Source of the DNA: Clostridiales bacterium
GTDB taxonomy: Bacteria > Bacillota > Clostridia > Lachnospirales > Lachnospiraceae
Assembly (NCBI GenBank): GCA_021204025.1
Contig: JAJQAC010000015.1
Span: 32,472 to 96,471 of the forward strand
Length of the DNA stretch: 64,000 nucleotides
Reading direction: 5' to 3'
Part shown: positions 7,413 to 14,773 of the stretch, one piece after another
Layout of the letters: the number at the start of each line of letters is the position of its first letter
How positions within the stretch are numbered: the first letter of the stretch is position 1
Position numbers and translations under genes: made by a program
Notes under the pieces: model-generated
Seen by the model: the letters and a program-made list of their open reading frames with translations, nothing else
Told to the model about the DNA's origin: nothing
Databases searched by the model: none

Positions 7413-8840
7413 ATGGAACAGAAATCAAACGCATTTCTGGAGACAGAACCAATTGGGAAACTGATGCGTAAATTTTCAGTACCCTGTATTATTTCACTGG
7501 TGGTAGCCGCGCTTTATAATATCGTAGACCAGATCTTCATTGCGAACGCGGATTATCTTGGATCATACGGGAACGCGGCCAATACCGTGGTATTCCCGAT
7601 GACAGTTGTCGCGCTGTCGATCGCTGTGATGATCGGCGACGGCTGCTGTACCTTTGTCAGCATGAGTCTCGGCGCAGGCAAGACCGAGGACGCGCACCGG
7701 AGCATCGGCAACGCGATCCTGCTGTGTCTGTTGTGCAGCGTGGCACTGACGGCATTTTATCTGGGATTTATGGAGCCGATTTTGACCGTCTTTGGCGGCA
7801 GAGTCAATGATGAGACGTTTGCCTGCGCGAAAGAATATTTCTTCTGGATCGCGCTGGGGATGCCGTTTTACATGTTCGGGCAGTCGATGAACCCGATTAT
7901 CCGTTCCGACGGCAATCCGGGCTTTGCGATGCTTGCGACGGTGTCCGGAGCGGTGATGAATATTATCCTGGATCCGATCTTCATCTACCCGCTGCATATG
8001 GGGATGAAGGGCGCGGCGGTGGCGACGGTCGCAGGTCAGATTCTGACAGCGATTCTGTCGATCTGGTATCTCTGTCATATGAAAGCGGTCACGATCCGCA
8101 AGTCGAGCTTTGGCTTCTGGGGCAGTCTGATGAAGCGGTTCCTGGTGATGGGAATTACCAGTTTCCTGTCGCAGATCTCTCTGGTGGTCTCGATGGCGGC
8201 AGTGCAGAATATGTGCACCAAATACGGCGCGCTGGATCCGGTGTTCGGCCAGCCGGAATATGCTCAGATCCCGCTGGCGGTTCTGGGTATCGTGATGAAA
8301 TTTTTCCAGATCGCGATCTCCTTCGCGGTCGGGACAGCGGCGGGTTGTATCCCGATTGTCGGTTTCAATATGGGAGCCGGGCGGAAAGACCGGGCAAAAC
8401 AGCTCTTTACCTATGTGCTGTTGACAGAGGCTGCGATCGGCGCGGTGGGATTCCTGATCGTGGAATTGCTGCCGTTGCAGCTGATCGGGATCTTTGGCGC
8501 GGCAAACGAGAGCGCCTATTATACCGAGTTCGCCGTTAAGTGCTTCCGCATTTATCTGTGCATGCTGATCCTGGCGATGGTCAACAAGGGCTGCTTTATC
8601 TTCCTGCAGGGCATGGGGAAACCGTTTGAGTCTACCATGATCTCGCTGACCAGAGAGATTATTTTCGGTGTAGCGTTCCCGATCATCCTGCCGATGTTCT
8701 TCGGTCTGGACGGGCTGCTGTATTCCTTCCCGGCGGCTGATATCGTGACTTTCCTGATCGCGGCGTTTGTGATACGCAGGACGTACAAAGAATTAAGCAT
8801 GCCAAATCAGGCATATAACGGAAAGGAGGCAGTCGTATGA
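7413..8840 (+). CDS. MATE family multidrug efflux transporter
   Basis: This 475-residue membrane protein has about twelve hydrophobic segments and two MATE repeats. It is built like NorM/MepA-type Na+ or H+ antiporters: an N-terminal PIGKLMRKFSVPCIISLVVAALYNIVDQIF motif (given as PIGKLMRKFSVP and YNIVDQIF), then GNAANTVVFP, DGNPGFAM and IPIVGFNMGAGRKDRAK. The last of these is the family's conserved cytoplasmic loop. AGGAGG precedes the ATG. It overlaps the next gene by 4 bases (ATGA), implying translational coupling. Clostridial MATE genes often have such a kinase-like partner, with no known function for the pair. Confidence 0.92.
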   Translation: MEQKSNAFLETEPIGKLMRKFSVPCIISLVVAALYNIVDQIFIANADYLGSYGNAANTVVFPMTVVALSIAVMIGDGCCTFVSMSLGAGKTEDAHRSIGNAILLCLLCSVALTAFYLGFMEPILTVFGGRVNDETFACAKEYFFWIALGMPFYMFGQSMNPIIRSDGNPGFAMLATVSGAVMNIILDPIFIYPLHMGMKGAAVATVAGQILTAILSIWYLCHMKAVTIRKSSFGFWGSLMKRFLVMGITSFLSQISLVVSMAAVQNMCTKYGALDPVFGQPEYAQIPLAVLGIVMKFFQIAISFAVGTAAGCIPIVGFNMGAGRKDRAKQLFTYVLLTEAAIGAVGFLIVELLPLQLIGIFGAANESAYYTEFAVKCFRIYLCMLILAMVNKGCFIFLQGMGKPFESTMISLTREIIFGVAFPIILPMFFGLDGLLYSFPAADIVTFLIAAFVIRRTYKELSMPNQAYNGKEAVV

Positions 8841-9460
8841 GCAGGACAATCGTTACCATAAGCCGTGAGTTTGGCAGCGGTGGGCGCAGCATCGGCAAAG
8901 CAGTCGCGGCGAGTCTGCAGGTTCCGTATTATGATAAGGAGCTGATCAAGCAGGTGGCGGAAAAGACAGGATTTGATCCGGATTATATTGAGAAAGCGGG
9001 AGAATACGCTCCCGGCAAATCGATCTTTTCCCTGTTCTCCGGCATGAACCGCAGCTCCGAACTGATGGGAGGTATGAGTGCCTCGGATTTCCTCTGGTGT
9101 ATGCAGCGTCAGGTGATTCTGGAGCTGGCGCAGAAGGAGTCCTGCGTGATTGTCGGAAGATGCGCGGATTATATTTTAAAGGACGACCCGGATGCGTTTC
9201 ATGTGTTTGTCCACGCGAATGACGATTTTCGTGCCGAGCGGATCGTACGGCTGTATGGAGAGTCAGAGAAAGCGCCGATCGAGCGGCTGAGAGATAAAGA
9301 CAGGAAAAGAAGTCTGAATTATAAGCACTTTACCGGACGTCCCTGGGGCGTCTGCCAGAATTATAATCTGAGCCTGGACAGCAGTGTGATTGGCATCGAT
9401 CGCTGCGTATCCCTGATTGTGGATCTGGTTCATGAGAGAGAAGAGCGGAGTGGCAATTAA
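8837..9460 (+). CDS. Cytidylate kinase-like family protein
   Basis: This 207-residue P-loop protein starts with TIVTISREFGSGGRSIGK, in which GSGGRSIGK is the phosphate-binding loop typical of the cytidylate-kinase-like family. It continues with YYDKELIKQVAEKTG and VIVGRCADYIL. True CMP kinases have a longer NMP-binding insert, so the substrate is uncertain. It starts inside the last codon of the MATE gene after GGAGGC, so the two are co-translated. A strong terminator follows the stop codon. Confidence 0.8.
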   Translation: MSRTIVTISREFGSGGRSIGKAVAASLQVPYYDKELIKQVAEKTGFDPDYIEKAGEYAPGKSIFSLFSGMNRSSELMGGMSASDFLWCMQRQVILELAQKESCVIVGRCADYILKDDPDAFHVFVHANDDFRAERIVRLYGESEKAPIERLRDKDRKRSLNYKHFTGRPWGVCQNYNLSLDSSVIGIDRCVSLIVDLVHEREERSGN

Positions 9461-9461
9461 T

Positions 9462-9502
9462 AGAAAACAGGGGTCTGCCGATATGGGCAGGCCCTGTTTT
9501 CT
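9462..9502 (+). terminator. Rho-independent terminator of the MATE operon
   Basis: AGAAAACAGGG-GTCTGCC pairs with GGGCAG-GCCCTGTTTTCT around a GATAT loop, directly after the stop codon. Confidence 0.85.
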
Positions 9503-9509
9503 GTGTACA

Positions 9510-9550
9510 GGGCCGGGTAAGGAGTTTTGCGGCTATGCCGCACCCGGCCC
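9510..9550. repeat. Hairpin repeat family 2, copy 2 (inverted)
   Basis: GGGCCGGGTAAGGAGTTTTG, then GCGGC-TAT-GCCGC, then ACCCGGCCC: the reverse complement of copy 1 at 3457-3513 with one changed base in the unpaired stretch. Confidence 0.7.
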
Positions 9551-9760
9551 GCGCAGCGAGTAGGATGCGAAAAAGCTGCCTCCTACTCGATCACAGGGGA
9601 AGGGATGACAGGAAAAGTTTTATAAAAAAGTCATGTAAAATACATATTTTTGCCGTATGATAACAGGAAATGATCCTCAAAGCGGTGCATGGCACGCAGA
9701 GGCGGGATAAAAGAAGACGGATATCCGGATAAAAAAGACAGAAAAAAGGGGAAAATAGCT

Positions 9761-10435
9761 GTGAGATTATTGCTTGCCGAAGACGAAAGATCGCTGTCCA
9801 GGGCTGTAAGTACGATCCTGGAGAAAAATCATTATTCTGTAGATGCGGTTTATAATGGAAACGACGCATTGGAGTATCTAAAGAACGGGGATTATGACGG
9901 AGCGATCCTGGATATCATGATGCCGGGAAGGGATGGGATCAGCGTCTTAAAGGAAGTCCGGAGCGCCGGTAATCTGGTGCCGATCCTGATGCTGACAGCA
10001 AAAGCAGAGGTAGATGATAAGGTGCTGGGCCTGGACAGCGGGGCGAATGATTATCTGACCAAGCCGTTTCATACAAAGGAGCTGCTGGCGCGTATCCGCG
10101 CGATGACCCGGACGCAGGCGGCGCCGGTGGATTCGCAGATCCGGAGCGGCAATATCACGCTTGATCGGGCGACCTTTGAACTGTCGTCGCCGACCGGGCA
10201 TTTTCGCCTGGCGAATAAGGAATTTCAGATGATGGAGCTTTTGATGACCAATCCACATCATCAGATTTCGGATGAGCGGTTCATGGAGAAAATCTGGGGA
10301 AAGGACAGCGGCGAGGAGATCAATGTTGTCTGGGTTTATATTTCTTATCTGAAAAAGAAACTGGACGCGCTTCATGCGGATATACAGATTGAAACATCTC
10401 AGAGCATGGGATATTCGCTGGAGGAACTGCGATGA
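9761..10435 (+). CDS. OmpR-family response regulator
   Basis: A two-domain DNA-binding regulator of about 224 residues. The receiver domain begins VRLLLAEDERSLSRAV, has phospho-acceptor Asp51 in LDIMMPGRDG, and has the conserved KPF Lys in DYLTKPFHTKELLARI. The C-terminal winged helix (about 125-222) ends with VWVYISYLKKKLDA and SMGYSLEEL. The GTG at 9761 follows AAAGGGG and gives a standard receiver start; longer in-frame starts add a charged tail not seen in the family. It overlaps the kinase gene by 4 bases, so the two form a cognate pair. Confidence 0.93.
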   Translation: MRLLLAEDERSLSRAVSTILEKNHYSVDAVYNGNDALEYLKNGDYDGAILDIMMPGRDGISVLKEVRSAGNLVPILMLTAKAEVDDKVLGLDSGANDYLTKPFHTKELLARIRAMTRTQAAPVDSQIRSGNITLDRATFELSSPTGHFRLANKEFQMMELLMTNPHHQISDERFMEKIWGKDSGEEINVVWVYISYLKKKLDALHADIQIETSQSMGYSLEELR

Positions 10436-11682
10436 TCAGAAAACTGAGAGCCAAATTTATTCTGCTGGCGATGGCGCTGGTGCTGCTATTGCTGGTAATT
10501 CTGATCGGCGCGATTAATACGCTGAATTACCGCCTGTTGATAGCGGACTCGGATACGATTATCGAGGCACTGATGGGAAATAACGGTATTTTCCCGGACT
10601 GGCGGGATATGTCGGAAAAGCATTTCGAGGGGCGGAGAGTGTCTGCGGAGCTCTCGTACGAGTCCCGGCATTTTGCGGTATGTCTGGATAAGGATGGCGA
10701 AGTGCTTTATACCGATACTCAGAAGATTGCGGCGATTGACGCCGACACGGCCATCGAGTATGCGCGTACCGTCGTGGAAAGCGGGAAAGATCAGGGACTT
10801 ATTGACAACTACCGTTATCTTTTGAGGGAAGATGAAGAAGATACGCTGGTTGTATTTATGGACTGCAGCAGGGAACTGGACGCGGCACACCTTTTCCTGA
10901 TCACCAGTGTGCAGATCTCTCTGTGTGGTTATCTGATCGTTTTTGTTCTGCTGTTATACTTTTCCGGCTGGATCGTGAAACCGGTTTCGGAAAGCTATGA
11001 AAAACAAAAACAGTTTATTACGGACGCAAGCCATGAGCTGAAGACGCCGTTAACGATCATCGGGGCCGATCTTGATGTCCTGGAAATGGATGGAGAAGAT
11101 AATGAATGGCTGCAGGATATCCGGTTCCAGACCAGGCGGCTGGCGGAACTGACGAACGATCTTGTGACGCTCTCCCGGATGGAAGAGGGAGGACGATATT
11201 TTCATATGGCCGATTTTTCCATATCCGATGTGGCCGACGAGCTCACGCAGTCCTTTCAGGGGCCGGCGATTGCGCAGAATAAGACTTTTGACATCGATAT
11301 CGAGCCCCTGATTACGATGCGGGGGGATGAGAAGTCGCTGCGTCAGCTGATATCCATTTTCCTTGAAAACGCGCTCAAATATTCGGACGCGGCTGGAACG
11401 ATCACATTTACGTTGCGCAAGAGCAGGAATGGCCGCTCGGTAAAGATTACTGTGTATAACACCTGCGAATCCATCGCAAAAGACGAGATCCCACATCTGT
11501 TTGAGAGGTTTTACCGGACGGACAAATCGCGCAATTCCCAGACCGGAGGACATGGGATCGGGCTCTCGATCGCAAAGGCGATTGTGACAGCACACAGGGG
11601 GACGGTCTCGGCTTCTACGTCAGACGGGAAATCGCTGACGATATCTGCGAGTCTGCCGCTCACGCAGAAAGCTGACACATGA
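10432..11682 (+). CDS. Two-component sensor histidine kinase
   Basis: A membrane kinase of 416 residues. There is one transmembrane helix near residues 8-30, an extracytoplasmic sensor region of about 120 residues, and a second helix near 155-178. The HisKA box FITDASHELKTPLTII carries the phosphorylated His201. The ATPase domain has an N box (FLENALKYSD) and a glycine box (GGHGIGLSIAKAI). It has no HAMP domain by eye, and the dimerisation helix follows the second membrane segment closely. The extracellular domain is unrecognised, so the signal is unknown. It is co-translated with the upstream regulator. Confidence 0.92.
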   Translation: MIRKLRAKFILLAMALVLLLLVILIGAINTLNYRLLIADSDTIIEALMGNNGIFPDWRDMSEKHFEGRRVSAELSYESRHFAVCLDKDGEVLYTDTQKIAAIDADTAIEYARTVVESGKDQGLIDNYRYLLREDEEDTLVVFMDCSRELDAAHLFLITSVQISLCGYLIVFVLLLYFSGWIVKPVSESYEKQKQFITDASHELKTPLTIIGADLDVLEMDGEDNEWLQDIRFQTRRLAELTNDLVTLSRMEEGGRYFHMADFSISDVADELTQSFQGPAIAQNKTFDIDIEPLITMRGDEKSLRQLISIFLENALKYSDAAGTITFTLRKSRNGRSVKITVYNTCESIAKDEIPHLFERFYRTDKSRNSQTGGHGIGLSIAKAIVTAHRGTVSASTSDGKSLTISASLPLTQKADT

Positions 11683-11713
11683 CGCAATCAATAAGTAACA
11701 GGAGGACAGTATA

Positions 11714-12295
11714 TTGACAACCGAGGAATTTTACGGGGATTATTATCCGGGGATGAAACGGGTCGAGAAGACTCTGCTGGATATGATTGAAAAATATCAG
11801 GAGTCCTGCAAGGACGAGGAGATCAGGGCGATCATCTACAGCAGTTCAAGGATCAAATCCGCGGACAGCATGACGAAAAAGCTGGAAATGAGAGATCTGA
11901 AAGTGGACGCGGCGACCGCGATGACAGAACTTTATGACGCGATCGGAGTGCGGATCGTATGCGCGTTCGTGGAGGATGTATTTGCTGTCGCGGAGTGGCT
12001 GAAACAGCGGCCGGAGCTTGAGATCGTAAAGATCAAGGATTATATTTCCTATCCCAAGCCCAACGGTTACCGCAGCCTTCACATGCAGGTGCGTGTCAAT
12101 GGTCTGCCGGCCGAAATCCAGCTGCGCACGATCGGGATTGATTTCTGGGCGACGCTGGAGCATCAGATGAAATATAAGCATGATGTGCCGCATGAGGCAC
12201 TTCTGCGGGAGGAGCTGAAACGGTGCGCGGATGAGATCGTGTCCGTGGATCTGTCAATGCAGACGATCCGGGAACTGATCCAGGAGGGATTTTAG
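11714..12295 (+). CDS. Small alarmone synthetase (RelA/SpoT synthetase domain only)
   Basis: A 193-residue (p)ppGpp synthetase of the RelP/RelQ class, lacking the hydrolase, TGS and ACT domains of full-length Rel. Recognisable synthetase motifs are RIKSADSMTKKL (ATP site), YDAIGVRIVC, the G-loop KDYISYPKPNGYRSLH with its stacking Tyr, EIQLRT, and FWATLEHQMKYK. The TTG start at 11714 is supported by GGAGG 8 bases upstream. It lies 31 bases after the histidine kinase, with no terminator between them, so the two-component system probably shares its transcript and may link envelope signals to alarmone production. Confidence 0.88.
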   Translation: MTTEEFYGDYYPGMKRVEKTLLDMIEKYQESCKDEEIRAIIYSSSRIKSADSMTKKLEMRDLKVDAATAMTELYDAIGVRIVCAFVEDVFAVAEWLKQRPELEIVKIKDYISYPKPNGYRSLHMQVRVNGLPAEIQLRTIGIDFWATLEHQMKYKHDVPHEALLREELKRCADEIVSVDLSMQTIRELIQEGF

Positions 12296-12310
12296 GGCAG
12301 AACAAAGAAT

Positions 12311-12480
12311 GCGCCTTGGCGCATTCTCGCGCCGTTGCTGAGTGCCAGTGGCACTCGATTAGCAACGACCGAAGCGGAGCGTAGACGCGGTCGCTTCAGC
12401 GACATAATTCCCTACGCGCGAGTGCGCTCTACACTCCGTTTCGGTCGGCGCTGAATGAGCGCCACTGGCGCTCAGCGCCC
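12311..12480. repeat. Cluster of intergenic hairpins
   Basis: Several perfect or near-perfect palindromes lie in a row: AATGCGCC/GGCGCATT (12308-12327), GTTGCTgAGTGCC/GGCACTcgatTAGCAAC (12334-12366), and GGCGCTGAaTGAGCGCC/GGCGCTCAGCGCC (about 12448-12480). The family-2 repeat (12367-12420) is embedded. No gene is seen between the synthetase and the sugar kinase. Confidence 0.65.
12367..12420. repeat. Hairpin repeat family 2, copy 3 (diverged)
   Basis: Shares GACCGAAGCGGAGCGTAG with copy 1. The inner hairpin is GTCGC-TTCA-GCGAC in place of GCGGC-ATA-GCCGC, and the outer stem is CGCG/CGCG in place of CGGG/CCCG. Both stems have therefore changed while staying paired. The unpaired ATAATTCC stretch is kept. 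Confidence 0.65.
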
Positions 12481-12492
12481 CGCCCGGAGGGC

Positions 12493-12531
12493 TTTTTATC
12501 TTACAGGACGATCTTTCCTGTAAGATAAAAA
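12493..12531. terminator. Bidirectional-type terminator hairpin
   Basis: TTTTTATCTTACAGG and CCTGTAAGATAAAAA form a 15-bp stem with a 9-base loop, and the stem itself supplies T-runs on both strands. It lies just downstream of the kinase terminator. Confidence 0.7.
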
Positions 12532-12560
12532 ACGGCGGATACCGATTTGGTATCCGCCGT
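12532..12560 (-). terminator. Rho-independent terminator of the PfkB kinase gene
   Basis: ACGGCGGATACC-GATTT-GGTATCCGCCGT is a perfect 12-bp stem. On the minus strand it is followed by TTTTTTATC, and it lies 28 bases after the kinase stop codon. Confidence 0.88.
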
Positions 12561-12587
12561 AAGTCATTTTGTGATAAATACAGGTGA

Positions 12588-13685
12588 TTATCTCTGTACG
12601 CGAGCGCCAGCTCCGCCCATGATAGCCTCTACCTCTTTCTTTCTTGCGGTAGAAGTATCGCCAGGAGTGGTCATCGCCAGTGCGCCGTGAGCCGCGCCAT
12701 AGTTGACAGCGATCTCAGCGTCGCCGGTGGTCATCAGGCCATATACCAGACCGGAAGCGAAGGAATCGCCGCCGCCGACACGGTCCATGATCTCCAGACC
12801 CTTGTAATCTTTTGCCTTGTAGATCTCGCCACCTGCCCAGCAGAGAGCGCTCCAGTCATTGACAGTAGCGGTCTTAACGGTACGAAGAGTGGTAGCGACA
12901 GCCTTGAAGTTCGGATAGGTCTTAACCGCTTCGTTGATCATCTTCTTGTAACCTTCGATGTTCAGCTCTTTGAGGTTCTCATCCTGACCTTCGATCTGGA
13001 AGCCGAGGCATGCGGTGAAGTCTTCTTCGTTACCGATCATGACGTCAACATACTTGGCAATCTCTTTGTTAACTTCCTGTGCTTTTGCCAGGCCGCCGAT
13101 CGCGCTCCACATGGAAGGACGATAGTTCAGGTCATAAGAAACGATGGTGCCGTACTTCTTAGCAGCTTTGATTGCTGCGATAACGGTCTCGCAGGACTGC
13201 TCAGACAGAGCTGCGTAGATACCGCCGGTGTGCAGCCAGCGAGCGCCGAGAGTACCAAAGATGTAATCAAAATCAAAATCTTCCGGAGTCGCTTTTGCGA
13301 TAGCGGTATTGGCACGGTCAGAGCAGCCGACAGCGCCGCGGATACCAAATCCACGCTCGGTGAAGTTAATGCCGTTTCTGCAGATACGGCCGATACCGTC
13401 AGTCTTGCACCATTTGATCAGAGAAGTGTCAACGCCGCCCTGATTGATGAAGTCTTCCATCAGCATACCGACTTCGTTGTCTGCGAAAGCGGTGATCACT
13501 GCGGTGTTCAGACCGAAGCATTTGTGGAGACCGCGGATAACGTTATACTCGCCGCCGCCTTCCCATGCGGTAAAGGATCTTGCGGTACGGATCCTGCCTT
13601 CGCCGGGATCCAGACGAAGCATAACCTCGCCCAGAGAAACGGCGTCAAATTTACATTCGTTTGCGGGTCTTAAATTGAGTTCCAT
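12588..13685 (-). CDS. PfkB family sugar kinase (2-keto-3-deoxygluconate kinase-like)
   Basis: A ribokinase-fold carbohydrate kinase of about 365 residues. The N-terminal VSLGEVMLRLDPGEGRIRTA and the substrate-binding WEGGGEYNV resemble 2-dehydro-3-deoxygluconokinases. The C-terminal PfkB signature DRVGGGDSFASGL holds the catalytic base Asp. It is longer than most KdgK proteins (about 310-340). The ATG at 13685 is chosen because AAGGAGG lies 6-7 bases upstream; an in-frame ATG at 13703 overlaps that site. It is monocistronic, with a consensus promoter and terminator. No uronate pathway genes lie nearby to confirm the substrate. Confidence 0.85.
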   Translation of the reverse strand: MELNLRPANECKFDAVSLGEVMLRLDPGEGRIRTARSFTAWEGGGEYNVIRGLHKCFGLNTAVITAFADNEVGMLMEDFINQGGVDTSLIKWCKTDGIGRICRNGINFTERGFGIRGAVGCSDRANTAIAKATPEDFDFDYIFGTLGARWLHTGGIYAALSEQSCETVIAAIKAAKKYGTIVSYDLNYRPSMWSAIGGLAKAQEVNKEIAKYVDVMIGNEEDFTACLGFQIEGQDENLKELNIEGYKKMINEAVKTYPNFKAVATTLRTVKTATVNDWSALCWAGGEIYKAKDYKGLEIMDRVGGGDSFASGLVYGLMTTGDAEIAVNYGAAHGALAMTTPGDTSTARKKEVEAIMGGAGARVQR

Positions 13686-13746
13686 GTTTGTCCTCCTTGA
13701 CATTATGTAGTTTTAGTAGCTTTCCACAAGAAATTCATACAACTTC

Positions 13747-13775
13747 ATTATACCTTTAATCGGATTTTTCGTCAA
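13747..13775 (-). promoter_or_regulatory. Sigma-A promoter of the PfkB kinase gene
   Basis: On the minus strand: TTGACG, a 17-base spacer, then TATAAT. This lies about 60 bases upstream of the kinase ATG. Confidence 0.85.
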
Positions 13776-13887
13776 TCATTTCCTGCCTGATTAAAAATCC
13801 TTTGAGATACTATTAAAAAAAGTATGTTTTCTCACCAGACGAAAGATGGTACAATAAAGAAAATGTTAAGAAAAGAGGGGTAGATTT

Positions 13888-14616
13888 ATGTTTCCAACCG
13901 GAGTAGTGATTAATGTATTGTCAGTGTTTTTTGGTGGGATCATCGGAGCCGCCGCGGGAAACCGGCTCAGTGACAATTTTAAAAATCAGCTGTCGTCACT
14001 TTTTGGCATCTGTGCGATGACCATGGGTATCAGCGCCATTACGCTGATGGAAAATATGCCTGCGGTCATTTTCGCGGTAATCGTGGGTACGGCAGTCGGC
14101 CTGGCGCTTCATTTCGGCGAAGGGGTTAACCATGCGGCCGGACTGATGCAGAAGCCGATTGCAAAGATTTTAAAGACCGACGCGTCGGGAAATGACGAGC
14201 AGAAAAAGGCGCTCCTGGTGACGATCATCGTCCTCTTTTGCGCAAGCGGAACCGGTATCTATGGTTCCATCGACGCGGGGATGACGGGAAATCATACCGT
14301 ACTGATATCAAAATCAATCCTTGATATTTTCACGGCATTGATTTTTGCCTGCCAGCTGGGCTATGTGGTATCTGTGATCGCGATCCCGCAGTTCATCATT
14401 TTTTATGCGCTTTTCCTCTGCGCGGGGCTGATCTATCCGCTGACGACGCCTACGATGATCAACGATTTTAAGGCATGTGGAGGCGTGCTGCTGCTCGCGA
14501 CCGGATTCCGGATGCTGAATCTGAAGCCGCTGCCGACCGCGGACATGATCCCGGCGATGATCCTGGCGATGCCGTGCAGCTGGGCGTGGACGAATGTGAT
14601 TATGCCATTATTATGA
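13888..14616 (+). CDS. DUF554 family membrane protein
   Basis: A 242-residue hydrophobic protein with about seven membrane segments. It begins MFPTGVVINVLSVFFGGIIG, typical of DUF554 (YdfK-type) proteins, whose function is unknown. GAGGGG precedes the ATG. It is divergent from the PfkB kinase and convergent with the BCCT gene. A possible -10 TACAAT lies at about 13850, but the -35 is poor. Confidence 0.82.
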   Translation: MFPTGVVINVLSVFFGGIIGAAAGNRLSDNFKNQLSSLFGICAMTMGISAITLMENMPAVIFAVIVGTAVGLALHFGEGVNHAAGLMQKPIAKILKTDASGNDEQKKALLVTIIVLFCASGTGIYGSIDAGMTGNHTVLISKSILDIFTALIFACQLGYVVSVIAIPQFIIFYALFLCAGLIYPLTTPTMINDFKACGGVLLLATGFRMLNLKPLPTADMIPAMILAMPCSWAWTNVIMPLL

Positions 14617-14734
14617 TGACGATAGGCAGCAGATGGATGAATTTAATTTTATGTCCGGATAAAAGATAATAGAAGAAATCATGAGAATGCTGGTTTCGAT
14701 TTTGACATTTCGATGATATTTTCATATAAAGCGA

Positions 14735-14766
14735 GAAAAACAGAGAATGCGCTGCTGCGCATTCTC
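14735..14766 (-). terminator. Terminator of the BCCT gene
   Basis: GAGAATGCGC-TGCT-GCGCATTCTC is a perfect 10-bp stem. On the minus strand it is followed by TGTTTTTC. It lies just after the BCCT stop codon. Confidence 0.8.
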
Positions 14767-14773
14767 ATTTCGT

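Noticed and set aside
12687..13673. 328-codon open frame opposite the PfkB kinase
   Set aside because: The minus-strand kinase has clear motifs, promoter and terminator; the plus frame is a codon-bias shadow.
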